Source of the DNA: Prosthecobacter dejongeii | Lineage (GTDB): Bacteria > Verrucomicrobiota > Verrucomicrobiia > Verrucomicrobiales > Verrucomicrobiaceae | Assembly: GCF_014203045.1 (NCBI RefSeq) | Contig: NZ_JACHIF010000015.1 | Location: 1 to 35,519 of the forward strand | Reading direction: 5' to 3' | DNA: 35,519 bases | Shown: positions 23,700 to 32,521 of the stretch, piece after piece | How positions within the stretch are numbered: position 1 is the first letter of the stretch | Layout of the letters: each line of letters begins with the position of its first letter | Position numbers and translations under genes: made by a program | The notes under the pieces: model-generated | What the model was told of the DNA's origin: nothing | Databases searched by the model: none | Seen by the model: only the letters and a program-made list of their open reading frames with translations

Positions 23700-24427
23700 A
23701 TTATCTTGCTTCCGGCACTGAGTTTGATGCTGCTTTCGGACACGTCAGCGGCATGACTTGGCTTCCTTGGGTTGGCTCCCGTTACGGTAGCCGCCCGCCT
23801 GGCCAACGCTTACTTGTAGTGGGCGAGTCTCACTACGCCAAGCCCAGTTCCCCTGAACTGCTCGCCAAGGTCCTTAAGGATCACATCGACTACAAGCCTT
23901 ACACTCGCGATGTCGTTTCCGAGTGCTTGGTGCATCAGGACTGGCCAAACCGCACTTTGGACACGCTCCCCAAATTACTCTTTGGCACTTCCTCCATCGA
24001 CCGAGAGCGAGTGTGGTCGGATACGGGCTTCTACAACTTTGTTCAGAGGCTCATGCACTACAATCGCGAGGGACAACCCGAGCGGCCCACTTGGGACGAC
24101 TTTGTGCAAGGCTGGCAGGTGTTCTCGGACATCGTTCGTATTCTGAGACCGAGCCATTGCGTTTTCATCGGTGTAGCGGCGGCGAACAGTTTTGACTACG
24201 CCGTGAAGGCCTTGGGCCATAGCCACACGCCAGTTCAGCGGACAGAATACATCAGTCGCACCCAGGGCCGGAAAGCTACCATCACGCTTGATGGCCACAC
24301 GACGGACCTGGCTTTCGTCCAGCACCTCGGAAAGTTCTTTTCGTGGAGTCAGTGGCACAGCTATTTACGTTCACACCATCCTGAACTCACGACCTGGCTC
24401 GACGCGCAGCGATACACCGTCAGCTAA
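23684..24427 (+). CDS. Protein of unknown function with a possible uracil-DNA-glycosylase-like fold
   Basis: 247 residues from ATG 23684 (MEQTVDYLASGTEFDAAFGH); ATG 23660 is also in frame. WLPWVGSRYGSRPPGQRLLVVGESHY near the N terminus has the strand-then-GES/GEA loop seen in uracil-DNA-glycosylase superfamily members. ILRPSHCVFIGVAAANSF could be a later core strand, and SHHPEL a C-terminal His loop. The similarity is weak and I offer the fold as a possibility only. There is no membrane segment. It follows the zinc-ribbon gene with overlap, so the two may work together. Confidence 0.6.
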   Translation: MEQTVDYLASGTEFDAAFGHVSGMTWLPWVGSRYGSRPPGQRLLVVGESHYAKPSSPELLAKVLKDHIDYKPYTRDVVSECLVHQDWPNRTLDTLPKLLFGTSSIDRERVWSDTGFYNFVQRLMHYNREGQPERPTWDDFVQGWQVFSDIVRILRPSHCVFIGVAAANSFDYAVKALGHSHTPVQRTEYISRTQGRKATITLDGHTTDLAFVQHLGKFFSWSQWHSYLRSHHPELTTWLDAQRYTVS

Positions 24428-24503
24428 GGCGCTGATCCAACTCTGGAGACAACCTCTCTCGTCCAAGACCCCACTTCACTGGCCAAGCCGCCAGCTTGCT
24501 CTT

Positions 24504-24537
24504 TTTATGCAACATAACGTCCTTTATGTTGCATAAA
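24504..24537. other. dif-like tyrosine-recombinase site (14-6-14)
   Basis: TTTATGCAACATAA (24504-24517) and TTATGTTGCATAAA (24524-24537) are perfect inverted arms around the 6-bp spacer CGTCCT. The inner part CATAA-N6-TTATGTT equals the core layout of Xer dif sites (11-6-11); the right 11-mer TTATGTTGCAT matches the XerD half of E. coli dif at 9 of 11 positions. A tyrosine recombinase gene lies about 700 bp downstream. Each arm is itself a TTATG-N3-CATAA palindrome, so a repressor operator is an alternative reading. Confidence 0.65.
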
Positions 24538-24586
24538 GAAAGGGGGTGTGCTATGGTCTAAAAACACCTCCAGGAGGACCCACATC

Positions 24587-25237
24587 ATGACGCCATCCAC
24601 CAGAACTGATTTTGATGACCGTGTGCTCGCTTGCGCGCCTGGCTCATTTCCATGGGACCTCTGGCAACAAGAAGCTCTGGATGCTGGGCTACACCCAGAC
24701 CTGGCTACCCTTGGCCGCGCCGTCATGCGCGAGGCTTACCAGCACGACTGGTGCGACGGGCTCAAATACGAGTGCGGCATCAACAATCCAGAGACGGCCG
24801 CAGGAATGATTGTCTGCGCCAAAGAACAGCCGTTCTTAACCGAGACCAGGTGGCAATGGCTTCTGGCTACCGATGGGCTGCGCTTTGACCCATGGAACCG
24901 CGAAGAATGGTCAGAAGCAGCTCCCGAGTGGAACGAAATGCTCCGCCGCTGGCTTGCTGAACTGAACGCGGAAAACGTGCGCTCCGCCGAAAATCAGCTC
25001 CTCCTTGAGGCCCTGGATTACATCACCTTTTTCTACAGGTTGAACCAGCTGGCAATCGTAGATCTGGAAGGACAAGCCTTCCGCACTGGTGCAAGTGAGA
25101 CAACCTTGTGGGCCAGTTTCACCGTGATCGACAGCACTCAGCCCGAGCCCCGTCGAGTCAACCATTCAGGAGCCATCCGCATTGACCTGGGCAAAGATGG
25201 CGACGCGACCATTTTTGAGCGTGTGGAGGAAAGTTGA
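24587..25237 (+). CDS. Protein of unknown function, upstream of the recombinase
   Basis: 216 residues from ATG 24587 (MTPSTRTDFDDRV), which follows AGGAGG at 24572-24577. It is an acidic, Trp-rich helical protein (FPWDLWQQEALDAGL, WQWLLATDGLRFDPWNREEW, LLLEALDYITFFYRL) with a stranded end. I do not recognise the family. A fragment of a second copy (LNAEDVRSTEDQLLLEAVEY) survives in the remnant at 16428-16511. It ends 1 bp before the recombinase start, whose ribosome binding site lies within it, so the two are surely co-transcribed from the region of the dif-like site. Confidence 0.75.
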   Translation: MTPSTRTDFDDRVLACAPGSFPWDLWQQEALDAGLHPDLATLGRAVMREAYQHDWCDGLKYECGINNPETAAGMIVCAKEQPFLTETRWQWLLATDGLRFDPWNREEWSEAAPEWNEMLRRWLAELNAENVRSAENQLLLEALDYITFFYRLNQLAIVDLEGQAFRTGASETTLWASFTVIDSTQPEPRRVNHSGAIRIDLGKDGDATIFERVEES

Positions 25238-25238
25238 A

Positions 25239-26240
25239 ATGAGTGAGGGCAAAACAAACCTGCCTACCATTCGCAAACGTTCTGCCGCTGGCGGAGCATT
25301 GACGTTGAAGGAGGGCAAATGGCCTCCTTTGATCATCCGTGCCGGAACGGCTGCACAGGAGAGATTCCTCGAATTCTTCACCGCCACCATCCGCAACAAA
25401 AACACGCGGATGGCCTATTTCAGGGCGATTTCTCGCTTCATGGCCTGGGCTGATGAGCGCCATCTTTCCCTTGAAGACATTCGGCCAATCCATGTGGCCA
25501 CCTATATCGAAGGCTTCACCGCAGGCCTTGCAGACCCTTCTGTGAAACAACACCTGGCGGCCATCAAAATGCTCTTTGACTGGATGGTCACTGGTCAGAT
25601 CGTGCCGACAAATCCTGCCGCTTCTGTGCGCGGTCCAAAGCATGTAGTGAAGAAAGGGAAAACACCTGTTCTCACCGCCGAGGAAGCGCGCAAACTCCTG
25701 GAGTCCATCACCACCGAGACTGTTGTCGGGCTTCGCGACCGAGCCCTCATTGCTACGATGCTTTACAGCTTTGCCCGCGTTTCTGCCGTTGTTGGAATGC
25801 GAGTGCAAGACTACTACCCCCAAGGCAAACGCTCATGGCTGAGGCTTCACGAGAAAGGGGGCAAATTTCATGAAGTCCCCTGCCATCACAAGGCCGAGGA
25901 ATATCTCGAGGCCTACCTCGAAGCAGCCAAGATCAAAGACCAACCCAAGACTCCCCTGTTTCGCTCGACCCGAGGAAGAACTGCCCAGCTCACAGAAAAG
26001 GCACTCACGCGGATTGATGCCTTTCGTATTGTCCAACGCCGTGCCAAGCAAGTCGGGCTTCTCGGTCGCATCTGCAATCACAGCTTCAGAGCAACGGGGA
26101 TTACAGTTTACTTAGAGAATGGAGGCGAACTGGAAACAGCGGCCCGCATCGCGGCTCACGAGTCACCACGGACAACCAAACTTTACGACCGCACGGCTGA
26201 CAACATCACGTTAGAGGAAATCGAGCGAATTCGTTTTTGA
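25239..26240 (+). CDS. Tyrosine recombinase (XerC/D-like)
   Basis: 333 residues from ATG 25239 (MSEGKTNLPTIRKRS), preceded by TGGAGGA at 25224-25230. The N-terminal SAM-like domain (NKNTRMAYFRAISRFMAWADERH ... VKQHLAAIKMLFDWMV) precedes the catalytic domain. Catalytic residues visible are Arg in SFARVSAVVGM, Lys in HEKGGKFHEVPCH, His-x-x-Arg in HSFRATG, His in AHESPRTTKLYDR, and the nucleophile Tyr in KLYDR. Likely tasks are resolving plasmid dimers or exchanging cassettes at the dif-like site 24504-24537. A 15-bp gap separates it from the convergent restriction enzyme gene. Confidence 0.92.
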   Translation: MSEGKTNLPTIRKRSAAGGALTLKEGKWPPLIIRAGTAAQERFLEFFTATIRNKNTRMAYFRAISRFMAWADERHLSLEDIRPIHVATYIEGFTAGLADPSVKQHLAAIKMLFDWMVTGQIVPTNPAASVRGPKHVVKKGKTPVLTAEEARKLLESITTETVVGLRDRALIATMLYSFARVSAVVGMRVQDYYPQGKRSWLRLHEKGGKFHEVPCHHKAEEYLEAYLEAAKIKDQPKTPLFRSTRGRTAQLTEKALTRIDAFRIVQRRAKQVGLLGRICNHSFRATGITVYLENGGELETAARIAAHESPRTTKLYDRTADNITLEEIERIRF

Positions 26241-26255
26241 CAGTAGAAGAGCCCT

Positions 26256-29246
26256 TCACTCTCCAGGAAGGCTGATTCTGCCATCGGCGCCATCAAAATT
26301 CCAAAGCTGATCGAACTGCTGTTTCAGTTCACGTCGAAGACGAGCTTCTTCGCGGCCTGCTTCCTCGCGAGCTCTTCCTACTGCCGAGCCACTGCGATCC
26401 CGAAGAGAGATCAATTCACGAGTGAGTCGAACAACTTCATTGTGAAGGCTCACAGTAGCGGCATTCTCGAAATCCAACCTTGGGACAGGAAGATCACTCA
26501 CGACGGCTGATCCCCTGCTATAGTAGCCGCCCCTGAAAGGACTTCCGCGCTTTCTCAAAAAGAACTCGCTTGTCCGATGGTTCAAAAGCGCCAGGAGAAA
26601 CTCCAGGCTGTAACCCATTCGCGGATTCGTAATTGCTACCTCTCCAGCAGTGCCGCCAGATGCGAAGCCTACGCCTGCCGAATCCCAACCATACTTGTCT
26701 CCAAGTTGATTGACTGAATAGATGATCTTTCCATCAGCAAAGGCGGTGTTCAGCGCTTGATGTCTGCCAAACCGATAAAATTCCCCTGGAGCTGGGGGCG
26801 GCGAAACATCTCTTCGGCTCAGCCTTACGGAATGGGCATTCAAATACTCCCAAGCCAGCGGAAAGTCCGAAGCCATTCTTGCTGGAGGAATCAAGACAGC
26901 TTCGCCTCGCCCTCCCAATTCATACGGAAATATGACGCGACCATCACCTACCACGGACGCAAAGGAAGAGACTCCTCCTGAATCCATCAAATATGGCCGC
27001 GTGATCTGCTCCTCAACTTCCCAAATGCGACCGGCTTTTTCAAATCGGACACGCGTGCCGTGCAAACTCCAGTTCTTGATTGCAAACACGTCTTCCGCGC
27101 TTGTCTGAAAACCATTGATCACGTCTGCGACATCGGACAAGACCAAGCCATCATGCCAAAGAGTCCCAAGGACCTTCGCTTCATCATCATCGGCGGGCAA
27201 AACCCAAGGCCTCTTGCCATAGCGTTCCAAGGCATCCAGGCCCAACGTGATTCCCTTGGCAGAAGGCTCAACCATCCACTCTCCAAAACTATGAACATGA
27301 CGATACCTGAAGCTCTCTCTTGGCTGCTTGTTCAGAACGAGAAGGCACACATACGTTGATTTACCTGCGAATACCAACTCATTGCCGAAATCGACGATTT
27401 CACTGACCAGGCGTCTCTCAGCCAGCAACTCTCTGAGCTTCGCACCAGCTTCTATATTCAGCCATTTGTTGGATACAACCATCCCGACACAGCCCGACTC
27501 TTTTAGACGTTCGATCCCCTTCTCCAGAAAAACGAAGTATTTGTCGAACTGCTTGAACGGAGTCTTGTATCGCGCCTTGTAGAAGTCAAACTCCTCTCGG
27601 TGTTTGGTCTTCATTTCCTCTGTTTTCATGTATGGCGGATTGCCAACAACGAGATCAAATTCCAAAGGAATTCCACTGCGGCTCCAGTCCAACGGCCTGC
27701 TTGTTTGAATGAGCTGAGGGGTTGATGGCAGCTCTCCTGTCTCTAAAACAGTATTTCCCCACACAACATTGCTGTCGAGGTTCGGAAGGATTTTTCTACC
27801 AGTAGGCAAGGTGTCTTGTTGCTCATCTTCAAGTAGCTTCACAACCAGACTGAACCGGGCCACCTCAACGGCGTTGTAGTCGATGTCGATCCCAAAAAGG
27901 CAGCTTTCCAACAGCTGTCTTTTTGCTTCAAAAACAAGACGATAATCATTTTCCGCCCGACGTGAAATCTTGCTCGCATCGCCCGTGTGTTGGAAATGCT
28001 CTATCGCTGCATCGACCAATTCGTCCAAGCACCTCAGTAAGAACCGCCCCGAACCAACAGCAATATCGAGAACTCTTAATTGCGTCAATGACTCCCAGTT
28101 CAACGTCCCCTGCTCCCTGAGTGCGTTGAGACGACCGCTCACCGTTCTTCTGACAAGCTCATCTACAATCACCTGGGGAGTTGTAACGACTTCCCTTCCT
28201 TCATATTGAGGCTTGTCTTGTAAAGTAACGACATCAGTTCCGTCATGAATTACCAGGCGCTTGACCAAGAACAGCTCATAAACTTGGCCGAGGAAATCAG
28301 CATCAAGAACGCTAAAACTGTATGGAGCTTGAGGAAAATAAAGCTCCTCCACAATGTCGAGGAACACTTGAGCGTCGATGGCATAAACGGTCTGAAGTGG
28401 ATCGTTTCCACAATCAAACAGGCCTGTATTGTAGCGGTCATCGAGCTGTTGAAACAGCCTTCTCAGCTCTACGATGTCTTTCCTTAATGCAATATTTCTC
28501 AGCCTCTCCCTGCCCTCAATTCCCCGATCCTCACACATGCGAATGATGATGAGCCGATTGATCACCTTTTGCGCGATGTCGCTCAACTCATCAATGGAAA
28601 GAGCAGGATAACGACGATGGAGATCCCCAGCTATCCGTAGCCTCCATCCGTTGAACTTCTCCAGGAAAACAACATTGATAGGGATCTGCCCTTCTCCTGC
28701 TACACCAAACCTTGATTCGATAGAACCACTGGCGACGGCTTCACGGCCAAAGATTCCAAGCAGCTCATGAAATTTGGCAGGTATGTCTTGAAAATCTACC
28801 TCCATCAGCAAGCCGACGTTAACGTCATCAACTGAATTTGGTTCGGTCGTAGTATCGTAGATTCTGATTGTTCGGAAGTTTGTCAGAATCGAAATCGCCA
28901 TCCCTGCTGTCCAGCCATAGCTTCTCGTTTGAAATGCGCTGTCTCGATGAGTTCTTATATCGACGGCGGGTTTTTTCGCTTCCAAGAAGAACTTGCGCGC
29001 TGAGCCGATTCGGAACGTGTAGTCGGGCCGTTTCCAGCTTGACTCATTCACTTGGGATTCTTCACGCACAACATCTTTGAGACTGTTCGGAAGTCCGCGT
29101 TGATTACGCATGTCCCATCCCAGCATCTCGAACAAGGGATCGATGAACTCGACACGCGCTTCTGTCTCAGTGAATGTGCTGTTTGAAGCGCAAATGCGCT
29201 GTCTCTCCCTCTCGAAATGAGCAACTAGATCTTCAATTTCACTCAT
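26256..29246 (-). CDS. Type IIG restriction-modification enzyme, Eco57I-like
   Basis: 996 residues, practically the length of Eco57I (997). The N-terminal nuclease has PD-(D/E)xK residues: P74-D75 in WKRPDYTF and E89-x-K91 in FFLEAKKP. The central N6-adenine methyltransferase has motif I VLDIAVGSGR (392-401) and motif IV NPPY (536-539). The C-terminal about 300 residues, with YRFGRHQALN and the tail LRRELKQQFDQLWNF, form a TaqI/type I-S-like target recognition region. One polypeptide would cut at a distance from, and methylate one strand of, an asymmetric site. It starts 8 nt inside the end of the partner methyltransferase gene, in methylase-first order. The recognition sequence cannot be read from the protein. 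Confidence 0.92.
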   Translation of the reverse strand: MSEIEDLVAHFERERQRICASNSTFTETEARVEFIDPLFEMLGWDMRNQRGLPNSLKDVVREESQVNESSWKRPDYTFRIGSARKFFLEAKKPAVDIRTHRDSAFQTRSYGWTAGMAISILTNFRTIRIYDTTTEPNSVDDVNVGLLMEVDFQDIPAKFHELLGIFGREAVASGSIESRFGVAGEGQIPINVVFLEKFNGWRLRIAGDLHRRYPALSIDELSDIAQKVINRLIIIRMCEDRGIEGRERLRNIALRKDIVELRRLFQQLDDRYNTGLFDCGNDPLQTVYAIDAQVFLDIVEELYFPQAPYSFSVLDADFLGQVYELFLVKRLVIHDGTDVVTLQDKPQYEGREVVTTPQVIVDELVRRTVSGRLNALREQGTLNWESLTQLRVLDIAVGSGRFLLRCLDELVDAAIEHFQHTGDASKISRRAENDYRLVFEAKRQLLESCLFGIDIDYNAVEVARFSLVVKLLEDEQQDTLPTGRKILPNLDSNVVWGNTVLETGELPSTPQLIQTSRPLDWSRSGIPLEFDLVVGNPPYMKTEEMKTKHREEFDFYKARYKTPFKQFDKYFVFLEKGIERLKESGCVGMVVSNKWLNIEAGAKLRELLAERRLVSEIVDFGNELVFAGKSTYVCLLVLNKQPRESFRYRHVHSFGEWMVEPSAKGITLGLDALERYGKRPWVLPADDDEAKVLGTLWHDGLVLSDVADVINGFQTSAEDVFAIKNWSLHGTRVRFEKAGRIWEVEEQITRPYLMDSGGVSSFASVVGDGRVIFPYELGGRGEAVLIPPARMASDFPLAWEYLNAHSVRLSRRDVSPPPAPGEFYRFGRHQALNTAFADGKIIYSVNQLGDKYGWDSAGVGFASGGTAGEVAITNPRMGYSLEFLLALLNHRTSEFFLRKRGSPFRGGYYSRGSAVVSDLPVPRLDFENAATVSLHNEVVRLTRELISLRDRSGSAVGRAREEAGREEARLRRELKQQFDQLWNFDGADGRISLPGE

Positions 29247-30906
29247 CGCTGATTGAGTCTCCTTTCTCTTGATGAACCTCTCTCAATCTCCGTGAACGGA
29301 TACGCCTCCATGCCTCATGTAAAATCGCGGCCTCTTCTTTTGTAAAGCCCGCTGCTTTGAGAACGATTTTATCTTGCGCTCGAAGCACATCGTCAGCAGC
29401 CTCGTTGCTTCTGACTAGTAGGTCCAGGCGCCTCAGGTCACTCTCAGAAATGTTCACTATTGGGACCAGCATTTTTTCAATTTCTGACGGAACCATTTCA
29501 AGCACTCCACCGCCGTAGTGCCTCCCCTCAAGCTCACCAGTCAAGGCAGTTAAGCTGTTAACAAATCCATATACCAAAGACTCGGGTTGGATGGAAGGAT
29601 CTACCGTTTTGATTCTGTATGCTGTGTCTGTTGTGTAGGCCCGAGCACTGTTGAGAATCAACCTTGGATAATTGTGGGCTCTCTTCAGCATGGCCACCTC
29701 TGTTGAATAAACAGAAGGCACGGAATACCAAGGGGACCTGATCCGGCACTTGTAGCGTTTGTGCAGGTTTTGTTCTTCGCCAAACTTAATGTAATCTTGG
29801 ACTTTTTCGGGAAGTTCTTCCATCGGGACGTTCCCAATCATCACAAAATTTGAAGCCGTGCCTCCTTCATTTTTATTCGTGTGGCCCTCGCGATCATAGA
29901 TCACGCCAGGGCAGTGTCCACTACGGCCAAACATGGGCTTTGCGTAGCGCTTGAGGCCGTATTCTTTGACTGTCTCATCATTTACCAGGAAGAACTTATT
30001 AGCTCCTGTAACGATCCCAACGTCCACACTGGCCACATCGCGAAACAACCGCACACCTTTCTTGTGTTTTGCGGATTCAAAGACTTCGAGTTCCCTCGGC
30101 GTCAGCAACACTTTCATCCATTTTCCATTGAGCATGTCCCCAGAGACGGGTTTAGCGTTGTTGAAAAGCTCTTCCGGCTCCTCGCAGAGAAGATCCTCTT
30201 TTGATCCAGTGAGAACTGCCACTCCTTGACTCGCTGAGGCGGGCTTCTTTTTCTTCTCAACCATCAGCAGAACTGTTCCCTGTAGTGCTTCATCAAAAAG
30301 AAGTTCGTTGGGGTCAACGATGACGATTTTGCTGCACTGGGTTAGCAAGAATTTGCGAAGAGAAGTTGCGTGAAGCACATGCAGAATTTCGGCCGGCACG
30401 ACCATTCCCAGACGGCCACCAGCTTCAAGCATTGCCACACTTGCGATCACGAACGGAACCCATGCGTTTGTGTGCTTCGTAAAAGCGAGGCAAAACTTTA
30501 CAAACAGTTCCTCGGACAAGATTTGGTCTTGAGGGGCCAAATACTGATAACGAATGTATGGGGGATTGCCCAGAATCGCGCTGAACTGAGTCCCCTCTTC
30601 AATTGATTTCAGCCCCCAATCCAAGAAATCTCCAGCAACGATTTCGCCATCGATCAAATCGTTCTCCTTGCAGGCCTTTCGACTTTTCCGCGCTTCTTCA
30701 TTCAGCAGCTCCACGCCGGTGAAAGACAAACGGAAACGATGCTGGCCTTTCAATGCGCGGATGAAAGCTCCATCACCGCAACTGGGTTCAAGGATAGTCC
30801 TCGGCTTGATGCCAAGCACCCATTTTGCCAAGTATCTAGCAACATCCTCAGGCGTGTAGTAACCGCCTCGAAGCTTTGTCGCCGATTCATTTATTTTAAA
30901 ATTCAT
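29239..30906 (-). CDS. N6-adenine DNA methyltransferase, M.Eco57I-like partner
   Basis: 555 residues; M.Eco57I has 544. Motif I ILEPSCGDGAF (38-48) and motif IV NPPY (114-117) are intact. The opening KLRGGYYTPEDVARYLAKW is the usual motif X region of this methylase group. A C-terminal target recognition part follows (SDLRRLDLLVRSNEAADDVLRAQDK). It would methylate both strands of the site and protect the plasmid host. It precedes the type IIG gene with an 8-nt overlap, so methylation can build up first. The pair may also act as an addiction module. Reading on the minus strand, it is opposite to the leader-driven early genes. Confidence 0.92.
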   Translation of the reverse strand: MNFKINESATKLRGGYYTPEDVARYLAKWVLGIKPRTILEPSCGDGAFIRALKGQHRFRLSFTGVELLNEEARKSRKACKENDLIDGEIVAGDFLDWGLKSIEEGTQFSAILGNPPYIRYQYLAPQDQILSEELFVKFCLAFTKHTNAWVPFVIASVAMLEAGGRLGMVVPAEILHVLHATSLRKFLLTQCSKIVIVDPNELLFDEALQGTVLLMVEKKKKPASASQGVAVLTGSKEDLLCEEPEELFNNAKPVSGDMLNGKWMKVLLTPRELEVFESAKHKKGVRLFRDVASVDVGIVTGANKFFLVNDETVKEYGLKRYAKPMFGRSGHCPGVIYDREGHTNKNEGGTASNFVMIGNVPMEELPEKVQDYIKFGEEQNLHKRYKCRIRSPWYSVPSVYSTEVAMLKRAHNYPRLILNSARAYTTDTAYRIKTVDPSIQPESLVYGFVNSLTALTGELEGRHYGGGVLEMVPSEIEKMLVPIVNISESDLRRLDLLVRSNEAADDVLRAQDKIVLKAAGFTKEEAAILHEAWRRIRSRRLREVHQEKGDSISDE

Positions 30907-30999
30907 TCTGCCTTTTCAAATCCAAGTGGGTTTCTAACCATACCAATTTTGCAAGCCTCCGAGCTAGTGTTCGGACGCTGCTTTGAAAGGATACGCGGC

Positions 31000-31467
31000 T
31001 CACTTTTGGCCACTGTATCTGCGGTCTTCGGCCTTCACCTGTTCAAACAGCTTGGCTAGTTCCTCCGGCTTTGCTTTTGCTGCAAGGCGTAGCCCGATCT
31101 TCATTGAATCACTGCGACTGGTGAAATCATGCCCCACACTTCCGAGCAGCTCACGGATGACGGCCAGAGCACGGCTGTCGGCTTCAAACAGATTCACGGT
31201 GACTCGGTTGGTGTTACGGCCTTGAGTCCCCTTCCCCGTTACTGGCTTGCCAGCCTTTGGCCGCGTCAGTGCGGCCGGTTTTTCCTTCTCCGCCGTTTTG
31301 GCCGGAGCTAGAGCCGGTTCTTCCACCTGTTCCACCGGGGCTTTCACCACAGGTGCAGGAGCCGCAGCTTTTGCCGGGTTGTCTTCAGGCTTGGGCGCGG
31401 TTGTTCCGGTCGCCTTTTTTAGCTGCGCATTGAGGAGACTTGAAAAATCATTTTTACCCATAATCAT
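31000..31467 (-). CDS. parB: Ribbon-helix-helix centromere-binding partition protein (ParB/ParG role)
   Basis: 155 residues. Residues about 15-85 are Ala/Pro/Lys-rich and disordered (APAPVVKAPVEQVEEPALAPAKTAEK). The C-terminal part (NRVTVNLFEADSRALAVIRELLGS ... RSDSMKIGLRLAAKAK) has the strand-helix-helix of ribbon-helix-helix proteins. A flexible tail plus such a domain beside a ParA ATPase is the class Ib partition layout, except that here the tail is longer and the order is parA then parB. The start is ATG 31467, or ATG 31461 (MGKNDF); both lie at the palindrome ATCATAAATTATGAT, which also covers the parA start, so it probably represses both genes. Confidence 0.8.
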   Translation of the reverse strand: MIMGKNDFSSLLNAQLKKATGTTAPKPEDNPAKAAAPAPVVKAPVEQVEEPALAPAKTAEKEKPAALTRPKAGKPVTGKGTQGRNTNRVTVNLFEADSRALAVIRELLGSVGHDFTSRSDSMKIGLRLAAKAKPEELAKLFEQVKAEDRRYSGQK

Positions 31468-31492
31468 AATTTATGATGATCTTAAATTAAGA
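31455..31492. promoter_or_regulatory. Partition operator at the parB start
   Basis: ATCATAAATTATGAT and TTAAATTAAGATC lie in the gap between parA and parB and over the parB start codon. The same palindrome covers the parA start at about 32067-32081. The likely binding protein is the ribbon-helix-helix partition protein. Confidence 0.6.
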
Positions 31493-32074
31493 TCAAGCCA
31501 CAAACTCCAAAACCAGGCGTTGCAGCAATTCCCTGTCTTCGCCAGTGATTGCCTCGTAGCCTTGAAGCGTGGCGTAAGTGAACCCGATGCGCTCAGGAAT
31601 GGAGTTCTTTAAAACCTGCATTCCCAGCATTCCTTCCAACCCTTGAAGCTCGCGACTGATTCGCGTGCCTGGCTTGACCATGTTCCAAAGAACGAAGGCC
31701 TTGCCACCAGGGCGAGTGTTCTCTTTGACCATCTCAACGGCCGGCAGCGTTGCGCGAATGTCCACCATCGAAGGCTTCAGAGGAAGAATCAGAATATCAG
31801 CCTCCTTCACTGCCTCAATCAGGACGTTGCTCGACAACCGAGGCAACGTGTCAACGATTACAAAGTCATACTCCCCTGCCCTGTTCCTGTCCCAGATCTC
31901 AATCTCTGTCCGGCCCGCATCGCGCAACTCAGTCACAATTTGTGAGATGCTGGCCTGCGGATCGTCATCGCGCACCGCAACCTTTTTGCCGACTCGGCTC
32001 AAAGTTTCGGCCACAAGAAAGCTGAGCGTGGTTTTGCCGGTTCCGCCCTTTTGCCCGCAAAATGTGATAATCAT
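31493..32074 (-). CDS. parA: ParA-type partition ATPase
   Basis: 193 residues of the short ParA/Soj class without an N-terminal DNA-binding domain. The deviant Walker A is GQKGGTGKTT (8-17), with the extra Lys of ParA proteins. Walker A' VRDDDPQ (residues 36-42) and Walker B FVIVDTLPR (about 72-80) follow. It moves plasmid copies apart together with the ribbon-helix-helix protein encoded 25 bp downstream. The AT-rich repeat region upstream (32075-32350) is the likely centromere and promoter. The start ATG 32074 is embedded in the same palindrome as the parB start. Confidence 0.93.
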   Translation of the reverse strand: MIITFCGQKGGTGKTTLSFLVAETLSRVGKKVAVRDDDPQASISQIVTELRDAGRTEIEIWDRNRAGEYDFVIVDTLPRLSSNVLIEAVKEADILILPLKPSMVDIRATLPAVEMVKENTRPGGKAFVLWNMVKPGTRISRELQGLEGMLGMQVLKNSIPERIGFTYATLQGYEAITGEDRELLQRLVLEFVA

Positions 32075-32350
32075 AATTTATGATAACCTTAAATTAAGAA
32101 GTTAAGTTGTCCCTAAATTAGGACTTCCTTAATTTAAGCGGATGATCATCATTTGCGCAACCCTGTATTTTCATAATTTCGGATTGTCTTAATTTGCTAC
32201 TGTCATAAATTAGGATTTTACGACAATCTTAATTTGTGAACATCATAAAACGCTAAAGGGGATCAACGATCGTCATGTCCAGGTCTCAATTTAAGAAGTT
32301 AAGTTTCTCTTAAATTAAGATTGCCTTAAATTATGATGTTCTTAATTTAT
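32075..32350. repeat. Centromere-like array of TTAATTTA/TAAATTAA boxes
   Basis: About eleven short AT boxes in both orientations fill 275 bp: for example CTTAAATTAAGA, CTAAATTAGGA, CTTAATTTAAG, CATAAATTAGGA, CTTAAATTATGA and CTTAATTTATGA. Between them sit less AT-rich spacers. The boxes match those at the parB start. This looks like a parS site bound by a ribbon-helix-helix protein and also holds the parA promoter. An AT-rich replication melting region is an additional possibility. Confidence 0.75.
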
Positions 32351-32521
32351 GAAAGCTGTGCGACCCTCTGGTTCTGCGTGGGCAGGGAGCCTTTTGACTT
32401 CGCAATTTTCTGCTTCAAACAACGTCATCTAGCGTGGGGGAAATGCAATTTGTATGCCCTTGAGCGACCAAGTATCGCCTGCCACCTGGTCAATACTCAG
32501 TCCGGCACCAACCAAGCGCCG
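32351..32521. other. Origin-proximal spacer without a gene
   Basis: Short frames exist (for example from 32333 and 32597) but their peptides have no credible start signals, and the second crosses the iterons. TTTTCTGCTTCA near 32405 is repeated at about 32563, within the large inverted repeat. Nothing else is visible. Confidence 0.5.
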
